Shown here one piece after another: positions 25,804 to 34,220 of a stretch of 64,000 bases of DNA. A model generated the notes under the pieces. That model saw only the letters and a list, made by a program, of their open reading frames with translations, did no database searches and had not been told where the DNA came from. Origin of the DNA: Candidatus Villigracilis saccharophilus (lineage in GTDB: Bacteria; Chloroflexota; Anaerolineae; Anaerolineales; Villigracilaceae); assembly GCA_016709305.1 (NCBI GenBank), contig JADJNA010000047.1, positions 434,001 to 498,000 of the forward strand, in the 5' to 3' direction. Position 1 is the stretch's first letter. Each line of letters begins with the position of its first letter. Both the position numbers and the translations under genes were made by a program.

Positions 25804-27843
25804 ATGTTGGAATTACAATCGCTCACCATCTTTCAAAAATGTCTTTTTATGTTTGTTTTATTGGTGCCATCTGCCGCGCTGATTCAACTGACCATTCGCA
25901 GAATCGCCGGTAAGGGAATTGTGCTTACCTTCTCAGCTTTGATCCTCGGGATCGTGATCGTTGACAGCGAACTTGCGTACTTTCTTGGGCAGATCGATCT
26001 AACCCCGCTCAACATAATTCTTGTTTTTGGTCCCGGTATCCTTCTGACACTTGGGGGCATCTACATTTTATTTCGAATGGTCGTCATTCCAGTGCGTATG
26101 CTTATCGATACCACAAACCGCCTGGCTGAAGGCGATCTGAAAGGGAATCTGTCTTACTCGATTAATAACGAGATTGGCGAGCTGGCAAATGGGTTGAATA
26201 ATGTAGTAATGTACCAGCGTGAGATGGCTCTCGTGGCAGATCAGATCGCGCGCGGAGAGTTGGGCAAAACAGTCAACGTGAAATCTGCGCAAGACGTACT
26301 TGGAAACGCATTCCTTGAAATGAGTTTGCAGCTTAATCATGCGATCAAAGAAGTTGCGAATCATTCCGTCAACTTATGGGATACCTCAAGACACCTAGCC
26401 GCCACTTCCGAACAATCGGACAAGGCCATCAATCAGATCGCCACCACCATTCAACAGGTCGCGCTCGGCACCGCCCAGCAGACCGAAGGCGTCACCAAGA
26501 CCTCCGCCACCGTCGAGCAAATGGGTCGCGCCATTGACGGCGTCGCCAAAGGCGCTCAGGAACAGGCCAAAGCCATCTCACAGGCTTCCCAGATCACCTC
26601 CCGCATCAACGCCGCCATCGAACAGGTCGCTGCCAACGCGCAGGCTGTCACCCGTGACTCCGCCCAGGCCGCCACCTACTCCCGCGATGGTGCCAAGACC
26701 GTCAAGGAAACCATCAACGGCATGGAAGCCATCCGCTCCAAGGTCGGTCTCTCCGCCACCAAGGTCGAAGAGATGGGTACCCGCTCCGAGGAGATCGGTG
26801 CCATCGTCGAGACCATCGAAGACATTGCCTCTCAAACCAACCTGCTGGCGCTCAACGCCGCCATCGAAGCCGCCCGCGCAGGCGCTTCCGGTAATAACGC
26901 AAGCGAAAAGCTGGCGCAGACTCATTTGGTGGGGATTGCTTTGATGCTGGCTGAGTTGCTTTGCCGGGACTCAGCTTTTAGCACGGAAGGCCTGGTTAAA
27001 TTGGCTGAGCAATTGAATGTGGAAGTCTTAAGCGTCACTAATTCTGATGGAGTTGTCATCGCATCAAGCCGGGCTGATTCGATGGGTTTCCGCTTTCCGG
27101 ATAATGGAGCGGGGCAGGCAGCCGCTTTTCGGCCCTTGCTGTCACAGGAGAATGGCGTGGTGATGCAACCGATCACGCCCCGCGAAGATAACGGAATTCT
27201 TTACCTGTTTGTCGGTGTGTCACGGCGTGACCAACCGGGCATCATTCAGGTTGGAAAACCAGCACAATCGCTTCTACATCTTGGAAATATCTCGAATGGT
27301 TTTGCGGTTGTGGCGGATGAGGTCCGAAAACTTGCGGAACGCTCCAGCCTTGCCACAAAGGAAATCGCAGCCCTGATCAAAGGTATCCAGAAAACTGCCA
27401 GCGAAGCAGTCACTGCAATGAAGGCTTCGGCAGAGGAAGTTGAATCCGGGGTCACCCGCGCCAACTCTGCGGGCGAGGTACTGGATAATATTCTTGGCGC
27501 AGCCGAGTCTGTTTACAAGCAGGCCGAGGACGCTGGGAGTGCCGCGGCCAAGGTTGGCGCAGCTGCTGCTGAATTGGTTGGGGCAGTTGATGCCGTCTCG
27601 GCTGTGATTGAAGAGAATAAGGCAGCCACCAGTGCGATGGCTGCCAATTCTTCAGAGTTGGTCAATGCCATCGAGAACATCGCCAGTGTCAGCGAAGAGA
27701 ACAGCGCTTCCGTCGAGGAAGTATCTGCTTCCACGGAAGAAGTATCCGCCCAAGTGGAGCAGGTTTCCGCCTCGGCCGCGTCCATGATGAAATTGGCACA
27801 GGATCTGCAGAAAGTAGTGGCGCAGTTCAAACTAAGCAATTGA
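25804..27843 (+). CDS. Methyl-accepting chemotaxis protein 8 with a sensor-like domain inserted at the signalling tip
   Basis: A 679-residue protein. The N-terminus has three hydrophobic segments (about residues 10-27, 34-55, 66-95) and no large periplasmic domain, followed by HAMP and the first signalling helix. At the hairpin tip, where others read EAARAGEQGKGFAVV, this one has EAARAG, then about 138 foreign residues (361-498, DNA about 26884-27297), then NGFAVVADEV and a normal second helix. The insert resembles extracellular Cache/PAS-like sensors: LNVEVLSVTNSDGVVIASS, FRPLLSQENGVVMQPI and FVGVSRRDQPGIIQVGKP. The frame is kept throughout. DNA left of the insert is homogenised; DNA right of it is diverged. 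The tip normally binds CheA and CheW, so signalling is probably lost or rewired. Confidence 0.85.
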   Translation: MLELQSLTIFQKCLFMFVLLVPSAALIQLTIRRIAGKGIVLTFSALILGIVIVDSELAYFLGQIDLTPLNIILVFGPGILLTLGGIYILFRMVVIPVRMLIDTTNRLAEGDLKGNLSYSINNEIGELANGLNNVVMYQREMALVADQIARGELGKTVNVKSAQDVLGNAFLEMSLQLNHAIKEVANHSVNLWDTSRHLAATSEQSDKAINQIATTIQQVALGTAQQTEGVTKTSATVEQMGRAIDGVAKGAQEQAKAISQASQITSRINAAIEQVAANAQAVTRDSAQAATYSRDGAKTVKETINGMEAIRSKVGLSATKVEEMGTRSEEIGAIVETIEDIASQTNLLALNAAIEAARAGASGNNASEKLAQTHLVGIALMLAELLCRDSAFSTEGLVKLAEQLNVEVLSVTNSDGVVIASSRADSMGFRFPDNGAGQAAAFRPLLSQENGVVMQPITPREDNGILYLFVGVSRRDQPGIIQVGKPAQSLLHLGNISNGFAVVADEVRKLAERSSLATKEIAALIKGIQKTASEAVTAMKASAEEVESGVTRANSAGEVLDNILGAAESVYKQAEDAGSAAAKVGAAAAELVGAVDAVSAVIEENKAATSAMAANSSELVNAIENIASVSEENSASVEEVSASTEEVSAQVEQVSASAASMMKLAQDLQKVVAQFKLSN

Positions 27844-27897
27844 TGCTGGCTGCCGAAACAGGAACGACACGCAAACCAGGCTAGAGGAGTGATCCGA

Positions 27898-30192
27898 ATG
27901 AATCGATTTTTAAGTAAATATCCCATAGGCTTAAAATTAGGTGGAAGCTTTGTCATCATCGTTTTGATCCTGGCGGCGACCATCACCCTGAGCTATTTCG
28001 ATATGCGATTATTAAATCGTGGCATGATGAGCCTGTATTATGACCATACCATCCCGATTCAGAATTTGGGTGAAGCAAAGGCTTTGTTGGGTTTAATAAA
28101 AAGCAATATACAGCTTTATATCCAAATCCCCAAGCCCAGAAGCATTCTGACCGGCGGCGAGGATGCTCCACGCTGCGGCACATGTCACATCGCCGAGGTG
28201 AGTGGATCGCATAATTTACAGGAGGGTCAAACTGTAGGGGATGCCGCCCGCTGCCTTGCCTGCCATTCAAAAGAGGCAGGAGACTCTGAGCATGGACAAT
28301 CGATAGCCTACATTGCCGCAGCTCATGTAGCTGAGACTGACTGCTCCGCCTGCCACCAAGCCGATGTAATCGAACAACAACACACCCAAGTGGAGCAATC
28401 GATTAATAGTGAAATAGCCCGTGTTAATCAAATCATTTCTGAATACGGCAAAAACCCGCTCCTGACCGATGAAGAAAAAACTGAATTGGCCAAGTTTCAG
28501 GCATCCTGGTTTAGCTATCAGAATATCGTGAATGACCTGTTGGAAAAATTCAAAAGCGGTAAGTCGCAGGAAACGCTGCACCGCGTGGTGGCCGGCGACG
28601 CACTCGCCAGCCAAGAGGAAATTGAAAAAGCGATCAACGACCTGGTCACTATCAATCAGCAGCTTGCCTTTGATTCTCAGGGAGAAAGTCTCCAGACCTT
28701 CAACTCTGCCAAACTTAGGCTGGTCCTTGCCGGGATTCTGGGAATCCTTTTATCTGTAACAATGGGATTTGCGATCACCCTCAACCTCCGCACTCCTGTG
28801 GATGCAATGGCAAAGGGATTGCAAAACATGCGCCAGGGCAACCTGAAATGGGATGTTCCTCAACAATTAAAAGAGGAAATGATCGGGCGGGTGGATGAAT
28901 TGGGGACCGCAGGAAAAGGATTCGACAGCACTGTGCAATATTTGCAGGAGATGGCAGACATCGCCAATCGGATCGCATCCGGTGACTTGACGGTGAAGGT
29001 GATCTTACGCAGCGAGAAGGATGAGTTGGGAATTGCCTTTTCACAGATGATCGCAAGCCTGCAATCTTTGATCCAGATGGTGGCTCAGAGCGCGAATAAT
29101 TTAACTACAGCCGCAGGGCAGCTGGCTTCAGCTTCGGGACAGTCCGGAGAAGCCACCCGCCAGATCGCCATCACCATTCAGCAGGTGGCACTCGGCATCG
29201 CCCAGCAAACCGCAAGCGTGACCAGAACTTCGGGTTCTGTCGAACAAATGGGACGCGCAATTGATGGCGTTGCCAGAGGCGCACAGGAACAAGCCAAAGC
29301 CATCACCGTCGCATCCCAGGTGGCTACTCGGATCAACAATGCCATTGAACAAGTCACAAATAATGTGCAGTCAGTCACTCGTGATTCAGCCCAGTCTGCC
29401 AGCCACTCTCGTGACGGCGCGAAGACCGTCAAGGAAACCATTGTAGGAATGGAAGCCATCCGCACCAAGGTCGGACTTTCAGCCGCCAAGGTTGAAGAAA
29501 TGGGAGCACGTTCCGAAGAGATCGGCGCGATCGTCGCGACCATCGAGGATATCGCTTCGCAGACAAACCTGTTGGCGCTCAACGCGGCCATCGAGGCTGC
29601 GCGCGCCGGTGAACAGGGTAAGGGATTTGCGGTGGTGGCAGGCGAAGTCCGCAAGCTGGCGGAACGCTCCAGCCTCGCGACGCAGGAGATCGCCGCTCTG
29701 ATCAAAGGCATCCAGAAAACGGTCAGCGAGGCTGTCAGCGCCATGCAAAATTCGGCGCTTGAAGTTGAATCCGGGGTGACACGCGCCAATTCCGCCGGCA
29801 GGGTGCTTGAAAGCATCCTCAGCGCGGCTGAATCAGTGTATAAACAAGCGGAAGATGCGGGGAATGCCGCGGCAAAAGTAAGCGTGGCCGCCGGAGAACT
29901 GGTCGAAGCCGTTGATTCAGTCTCAGCTGTGATCGAGCAGAACACTGCCGCCACCGAACAAATGGCCGCCAATTCATCAGAGCTGACCCAATCCATCGAA
30001 AACATCGCCAGCGTCAGTGAAGAGAACAGCGCCGCTGTCGAGGAAGTCTCCGCCTCCACCGAGGAAGTCTCCGCCCAAGTCGAGGAAGTTTCTGGTTCAG
30101 CGACATCCCTCATGGAAATGGCGAAAGGCTTGCAGAAAGTAGTGGCAAAATTCAAACTGCCCGTGGAATTTGACAGGCAAAATAATATCTAA
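27898..30192 (+). CDS. Methyl-accepting chemotaxis protein 9 with three c-type haem-binding motifs
   Basis: A 764-residue receptor from ATG 27898 (GAGGAG 8 bases upstream; GTG 27889 would overlap that site). TM1 at about residues 15-35. The periplasmic domain begins like a four-helix bundle and contains three CXXCH motifs: CGTCH (93-97), CLACH (119-123) and CSACH (149-153), with several further His between them that could be axial ligands. TM2 at about 285-305, HAMP, then a diverged signalling hairpin with intact tip and C-terminus KLPVEFDRQNNI. Covalent haem in a receptor suggests sensing of redox state, oxygen or NO. It is the last gene of the array and ends 19 bases from the convergent STAS-like gene. 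Confidence 0.92.
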   Translation: MNRFLSKYPIGLKLGGSFVIIVLILAATITLSYFDMRLLNRGMMSLYYDHTIPIQNLGEAKALLGLIKSNIQLYIQIPKPRSILTGGEDAPRCGTCHIAEVSGSHNLQEGQTVGDAARCLACHSKEAGDSEHGQSIAYIAAAHVAETDCSACHQADVIEQQHTQVEQSINSEIARVNQIISEYGKNPLLTDEEKTELAKFQASWFSYQNIVNDLLEKFKSGKSQETLHRVVAGDALASQEEIEKAINDLVTINQQLAFDSQGESLQTFNSAKLRLVLAGILGILLSVTMGFAITLNLRTPVDAMAKGLQNMRQGNLKWDVPQQLKEEMIGRVDELGTAGKGFDSTVQYLQEMADIANRIASGDLTVKVILRSEKDELGIAFSQMIASLQSLIQMVAQSANNLTTAAGQLASASGQSGEATRQIAITIQQVALGIAQQTASVTRTSGSVEQMGRAIDGVARGAQEQAKAITVASQVATRINNAIEQVTNNVQSVTRDSAQSASHSRDGAKTVKETIVGMEAIRTKVGLSAAKVEEMGARSEEIGAIVATIEDIASQTNLLALNAAIEAARAGEQGKGFAVVAGEVRKLAERSSLATQEIAALIKGIQKTVSEAVSAMQNSALEVESGVTRANSAGRVLESILSAAESVYKQAEDAGNAAAKVSVAAGELVEAVDSVSAVIEQNTAATEQMAANSSELTQSIENIASVSEENSAAVEEVSASTEEVSAQVEEVSGSATSLMEMAKGLQKVVAKFKLPVEFDRQNNI

Positions 30193-30211
30193 AAAAATTA
30201 CGCGCCAACAG

Positions 30212-30583
30212 TTATTGGAGCAGCCATGCAATTGCGGGTTCGCGATCTCTGAAGATCCGAACCTGGAATCCCCTATTAATGCCAATGGTTTCCCAAAAAT
30301 TTATCTTTTCGATCCATGAGGCAAAGGATGGAAGTAGAACAGCTTCCTTTAACACCTCTAAATTGGATGCGATCGAAATTTCCCTTGCCAGGAAATAAAG
30401 ATCGAAGATCGTATGACCGCCTGTGAGCGTTGTACAATCCGCGAGAAAACGCATCCTGTTATGAGCATGGCCAAGATCAAGAGTTTCATGAGCCGCGCCA
30501 AACAGGTCAGTTTTGGTCATAATGCCCGAGTAGGATGTCTCAATGATCGGAAGGTCTGTGTGAACAATGATTTGCCATGGCAT
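30212..30583 (-). CDS. STAS-like (SpoIIAA-like) small protein
   Basis: The protein has 123 residues with no signal or membrane segment. It begins MPWQIIVHTDLPIIETSYSG, then RFLADCTTLTGGHTIFDLY, and ends NRGFQVRIFRDREPAIAWLL. The pattern of a first strand with a TYSG-like turn, a central LADC strand and a final AIAWL helix fits small SpoIIAA/STAS-like proteins, some of which regulate partners by binding. The start has AAAGG upstream. It lies behind a copy of the terminator-promoter module and converges on MCP9. The family is assigned by appearance only. Confidence 0.55.
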   Translation of the reverse strand: MPWQIIVHTDLPIIETSYSGIMTKTDLFGAAHETLDLGHAHNRMRFLADCTTLTGGHTIFDLYFLAREISIASNLEVLKEAVLLPSFASWIEKINFWETIGINRGFQVRIFRDREPAIAWLLQ

Positions 30584-30655
30584 ATAAGCACCTTTTTTTG
30601 AACCCGCATCGAATTATGAATACTATTGTGGAACCAATCCCCACCAATATCGTGA

Positions 30656-30718
30656 AATATACAACCAACTCAAACATTTGGCAATAAAAAATCCCTCCGG
30701 CCAAACGGCAGAAGCGAT
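30656..30718 (-). promoter_or_regulatory. Terminator-promoter module, copy 1
   Basis: On the minus strand the degenerate terminator half (30718-30686) is followed by TTGCCA (30684-30679), a 17-base spacer ending TTGGTTG, and TATATT (30661-30656). It lies about 70 bases before the STAS-like gene. In this copy the terminator stem is damaged (AGCGATT instead of AGGGATT). Confidence 0.75.
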
Positions 30719-30728
30719 TCACCGTTCA

Positions 30729-31226
30729 CTATTCGCTGCTTCGTTTTCCTTTAAGCAGTTCTGCGATCTGGATGCAATGCTCGTCTTCATGGCGGGCCAT
30801 TCGCTGTGCATAACTCAAGACAGTCTGTTCCCGTCCTTTGGTAGTGGCAGTAAATGTCCCTCCGCGCAGCCAATCTTCGGCGCTTAGCGAGTTCAATAGT
30901 TTTAAGAGTTCGCCGCGCTGTCTGGCAAAAGCTGTCAGGGAGATTGTAAATTCCTGTTGGGGGTAATCCTTTTTTCTAATCCATGTCCGCGGGGAAATAT
31001 AGCGCAAGGTTGGGTGATCCTGCATGATCATCGCCGCAATACTTTTACCCCACAAATCCGCACAGGCACGCAAATGAGCAAGAATGTCATTGACAGACCA
31101 GGGTTCTTCATCAGATATAAAGTGCAATCGGGATTTGTCGAAGCTCTTGGTCAGGGATGCAATGGGATGCGGCGTTACAGTAAGAAGTTTGAGAACTTTC
31201 CCGGTTTCAGAAGGGTCAACTTTCAT
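30729..31226 (-). CDS. DinB-family (DinB_2) protein
   Basis: A 165-residue protein from ATG 31226, with AAAGGA 9 bases upstream; the longer open frame to 31283 lacks a site. The sequence fits a DinB-type four-helix bundle: EEPWSVNDILAHLRACADLW in the first half, and RHEDEHCIQIAELL near the end. The three His that usually bind a metal correspond to HLRAC and to H-E-D-E-H. Members act as metal-dependent thiol transferases or have unknown roles. It lies behind module copy 2. Confidence 0.75.
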   Translation of the reverse strand: MKVDPSETGKVLKLLTVTPHPIASLTKSFDKSRLHFISDEEPWSVNDILAHLRACADLWGKSIAAMIMQDHPTLRYISPRTWIRKKDYPQQEFTISLTAFARQRGELLKLLNSLSAEDWLRGGTFTATTKGREQTVLSYAQRMARHEDEHCIQIAELLKGKRSSE

Positions 31227-31285
31227 TTCAAGAATTCCTTTCGAAAGAAAAGCAGTAATTCTCATGGACAGGAAGGACAGCACCT

Positions 31286-31352
31286 AATATACAACCAAGC
31301 CAGCCATTTGACAACAAAAAATCCCTCCCGCCAAACGCAGAAGGGATTTTTT
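31286..31352 (-). promoter_or_regulatory. Terminator-promoter module, copy 2
   Basis: Minus strand: a terminator hairpin with stem AGGGATTTTTT / AAAAAATCCCT (31352-31342 and 31326-31316), whose T-run leads directly into TTGTCA (31314-31309), 17 bases and TATATT (31291-31286). The DinB-type gene starts 60 bases further on. The terminator also serves the ZntB-like gene, whose stop is at 31369. Confidence 0.82.
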
Positions 31353-31368
31353 GTTTAAGGAAGCCAAG

Positions 31369-32394
31369 TCAGTTCTTGTCACGGTAACTACCGAGGGAGA
31401 TATACGCCAGCAGCGCAGTTAAAGCCAGTAAAATCCCCACAATCCAAAAGAATCCAGAGCCATGGTTGGCGAGAGGGATTCCGCCCACATTCATGCCGAA
31501 CAAGCCCGCAACCATATTAATGGGCAGGGCCATCACAGTCACAATTGTCAGGATAAAAAGCGTACGGTTGGTCTGTTCATTAACGAAAGCGGCGATTTCC
31601 TCTTGAAGGATCTTGATGCGTTCAACCAACGCCGCGGAATCGTTCACCGCAAGGGAAAATTCCTCGGCCGCCTCCTGTAATTCCTTCAGGTCTGCCTCCG
31701 TGATCCACTTTGGGGGACGGTTGAGCAGGCGGAAAAACGCGGCAGGCTCCGGCGCGAGCAGCCGTTGGAGTCGAACCAATACCCGCCGCAGAGACCCAAG
31801 GTCATTGCGGTTTCCAGAAATGCGGTTCGCCAACAGGCGATCTTCGATATGATCCACCCGCACCGTGGATTGCCGAATAATGTCCACCATGACATTTGCC
31901 TGATCCTGCAGCAAATGCGACAAAAGTTCAACTGTGGAGTGAAACGCATGACCGCCCCGCACCGCAGCCCGAAGCTGATCCACGGACCGTAGGGGCTGCA
32001 GGCGCGCGCTGACCAGGAGGCGCGGTTCAATGCAAAGGCTGGTGGTGGCAATATCGGAAGGATCGAATTTAAAATTAAACAAGACATCATTAATGACCGC
32101 CACCAATGAGTCTCCATCCTGTTCCAAGCGAGTAGAGCCCGCGTTGCTGTGCAATGATTCATGGAAGGCTTCCGGCAGGAGAATGTTTCGCTGCAGCCAG
32201 GGTTCGGAAGCGGAATTGGAGAGTGAAAAATGAAGCCAGAGGAATTCGCCTGTTTTGGCTGTCTCCGGGGAGGCTAAAAACTCGGCCGCTGATTCTGATG
32301 TTATCGGAAGCACAGGTTGATCAGGCGCAAAATGATAGCCCCAGACCAAACCATCCTGGTCTGAACCATAAAGAGATTTACTGTCATACATCAT
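31369..32394 (-). CDS. CorA-family metal transporter, ZntB-like
   Basis: About 341 residues from ATG 32394. A long cytoplasmic domain (residues 1-275) with a coiled-coil helix is followed by two C-terminal membrane helices; the first ends in GLFGMNVGGIPLA, containing the GMN motif of CorA channels in the GMNVGGIP form common in ZntB-type members. The predicted substrate is zinc or another divalent cation. The start is uncertain: the frame is open to 32502, which would overlap the upstream CPBP gene by 64 bases, and no candidate has a strong ribosome site. It is cotranscribed with the CPBP gene. Confidence 0.85.
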   Translation of the reverse strand: MMYDSKSLYGSDQDGLVWGYHFAPDQPVLPITSESAAEFLASPETAKTGEFLWLHFSLSNSASEPWLQRNILLPEAFHESLHSNAGSTRLEQDGDSLVAVINDVLFNFKFDPSDIATTSLCIEPRLLVSARLQPLRSVDQLRAAVRGGHAFHSTVELLSHLLQDQANVMVDIIRQSTVRVDHIEDRLLANRISGNRNDLGSLRRVLVRLQRLLAPEPAAFFRLLNRPPKWITEADLKELQEAAEEFSLAVNDSAALVERIKILQEEIAAFVNEQTNRTLFILTIVTVMALPINMVAGLFGMNVGGIPLANHGSGFFWIVGILLALTALLAYISLGSYRDKN

Positions 32395-32438
32395 GGAAGG
32401 TACATTTTGTTTGATGGTTTGTGAAATTTGTTCATTTT

Positions 32439-33062
32439 TTAAATTATCCCGGTTGCGATGGACACAACCCCTACTATGGCATGGGAGGTCGCGACGCCCC
32501 AAAAATTAGGCCGCCTGTAATAGATGACTCCCCATACTATTCCCATGAAGAAAGTCACTGCCAAGGTAATCCAATCTTTATAAATAATATGGAGAAAGCA
32601 ATAGGTGACAGCAGATAGTCCAACCTGTAACAGCGGATTTTTTATACCGGCTCGGTTCATTTCTGAAAAAATTACGCTTCGATAAATAAATTCCTGGGAT
32701 GGGCTTGAAACAAGCACATAAAAAATATAGAACAATGTCCAGGATGGGACTGTCGGCTCGCGAATTAAGTTTGCCATGTAAAGAGCATACATCAGGAAAA
32801 CAAAAAAAACGGATAACGCTCCATTCCAAAGCAAGGATTCCTTCAACGTATCGGGCCTAAACCCCAAATCTTTGAGGGAATGTTTGGAAGCTAGGGAATA
32901 AATTCCCACAGCCAAAGTCATTGCAATTAAAGCATGAAGCCGGTAATCAAATGGAATAACATTGATCGAAATTAATACTACTGGCAGGCAGCAGGCAAGA
33001 AAAATAAAAACCAGAAATTCTACGATTCGATTGTTGATAACGAACTCTCCTGATTTGATCAC
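32439..33062 (-). CDS. CPBP-family intramembrane protease homologue
   Basis: A 207-residue membrane protein with about six hydrophobic segments. It carries the Abi/CPBP motifs in order: SSPSQEFIYRSVIF (normally EExxxR, here with a single Glu), then CFLHIIY and SHAIVG, the two His motifs. Such proteins are metal-dependent intramembrane proteases or protein-processing enzymes; the loss of one Glu of motif 1 leaves activity uncertain. The start is GTG 33062 in the available frame, without a clear ribosome site. It lies behind module copy 3. Confidence 0.78.
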   Translation of the reverse strand: MIKSGEFVINNRIVEFLVFIFLACCLPVVLISINVIPFDYRLHALIAMTLAVGIYSLASKHSLKDLGFRPDTLKESLLWNGALSVFFVFLMYALYMANLIREPTVPSWTLFYIFYVLVSSPSQEFIYRSVIFSEMNRAGIKNPLLQVGLSAVTYCFLHIIYKDWITLAVTFFMGIVWGVIYYRRPNFWGVATSHAIVGVVSIATGII

Positions 33063-33149
33063 ACATGAGCATTCGCGGAAACATCCTGTTATTTATAAGG
33101 CGCTGGCATGATGCCTTATGCGGAATAACCATATTTCGCACTTGTGCCA

Positions 33150-33213
33150 AATATACAACCAATCCAACCATTTGACAATAAAAATCCCTCCCGCCAAACG
33201 CAGAAGGGATTTT
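33150..33213 (-). promoter_or_regulatory. Terminator-promoter module, copy 3
   Basis: Minus strand: hairpin AGGGATTTT / AAAATCCCT (33213-33205 and 33189-33181), then TTGTCA (33178-33173), a 17-base spacer ending TTGGTTG, and TATATT (33155-33150). The CPBP gene starts 88 bases downstream. The stop of the preceding gene is 74 bases upstream. Confidence 0.82.
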
Positions 33214-33286
33214 CAAATCACTGATCACTACTCACTGACTATCGCCCATCCCCCTACAATTTCAGTTGCACAACACTCAACACGAG

Positions 33287-33688
33287 TTATTTCGCTCTCA
33301 TCCTGTTGTTGCGCGCATTATGTTCCACTTCTGCCAGTCCCAGCACTTCCATGAGCGGTGGAATATACATGGCGAAGCGCCCTTTGAACCCCTTCTTGAG
33401 TCCATACCAGCCGCCGATGGGGTTTTTCGGCGAACGCGCCCAATGTTCCACCGTGCCGTCGACAGTTTCCTGTTTCTCGTCTTTGCTGCCCAGTTCCATC
33501 CAATCACCATGCTTTTTTAACATGGCATGCAAGTCCGCGAGACAGCGATAGTCATAATGCAAAACGGTTGTACCGACCGTGCAGACGATAATTTCCTTCC
33601 CATCTTTCGTGTCCACATACATTTCATAGTCCGATGTCTGGGGAGGCGTTTTTAATTTCCAGGGGTTGTCTTTCGTTCTCTTTTCCAT
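33287..33688 (-). CDS. Conserved hypothetical protein (DUF6855-like)
   Basis: A 133-residue soluble protein with NPWKLKTPPQTSDYEMY near the start, VGTTVLHYDYRCLADLHAML in the middle and IGGWYGLKKGFKGRFAMYIP then GLAEVEHNARNNRMRA at the end. I recall this pattern from small proteins of actinobacteria and other bacteria grouped under a DUF number (DUF6855, from memory). No function is known. It is the last gene of an apparent operon that starts with the ECF sigma factor and also holds an SRPBCC protein. Confidence 0.65.
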   Translation of the reverse strand: MEKRTKDNPWKLKTPPQTSDYEMYVDTKDGKEIIVCTVGTTVLHYDYRCLADLHAMLKKHGDWMELGSKDEKQETVDGTVEHWARSPKNPIGGWYGLKKGFKGRFAMYIPPLMEVLGLAEVEHNARNNRMRAK

Positions 33689-33704
33689 GATATTCTCCTT
33701 TGCG

Positions 33705-34169
33705 TCACTTTTTGGAACCTTGAATGGTTTCGGCTTCCTTCTTTAGGTCTGCCGCGAATTGCTCGAAAGATCTATCAAATGGTGGGATCATTTTGGCAAA
33801 CAAAGGGAAGAGCGGACCTCCGATCTTTTCGGACATGCTAAAAAACACGCCGTTTGATTTTTTAGCAAGCGAATAGATGCGGCTTCCCATGCCAGCTCCC
33901 CACACCAGCCTTTTTTCAGGCACGAATTCTTTCACCTTCAATTTGAATACCCACTTTTGATCCAGCGTGGACTTCAAATCAATTTCCCCGCCTTCCCTGA
34001 TCTCGCCTGTCAATGAAACCACTGTTGAATTCCACCTTGGAAAATCGGATGCGTGAGTCAGCAGCGCCCACACAATGGACGAGTCCGCCTCAATATTCAC
34101 GCTGACAGTTGTTTCCCGGCTGAACATTCTCTTTTCTGTAACTGCTTTTGGATATGTCTGCTGATTCAT
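33705..34169 (-). CDS. SRPBCC-family (polyketide cyclase/START-like) protein
   Basis: A 154-residue soluble protein with the SRPBCC pattern: TVSVNIEADSSIVWALLTHA, DFPRWNSTVVS, VKEFVPEKRLVWGAGM and a C-terminal helix SFEQFAADLKKEAE. The fold forms a hydrophobic ligand pocket; ligands in this branch are unknown. The ribosome site is AAAGGAG. It sits downstream of the ECF sigma factor, a common pairing in this type of small regulatory operon. Confidence 0.8.
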   Translation of the reverse strand: MNQQTYPKAVTEKRMFSRETTVSVNIEADSSIVWALLTHASDFPRWNSTVVSLTGEIREGGEIDLKSTLDQKWVFKLKVKEFVPEKRLVWGAGMGSRIYSLAKKSNGVFFSMSEKIGGPLFPLFAKMIPPFDRSFEQFAADLKKEAETIQGSKK

Positions 34170-34220
34170 TTCTAAACTCCTTTCTTCTTTAGACGAACGT
34201 GAGACTAAAAACGATAAGCC

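Noticed and set aside
8217..30192. Sigma-28 promoters before the chemoreceptor genes
   Set aside because: I looked for TAAA and GCCGAT-like pairs before each start and found none with acceptable spacing.
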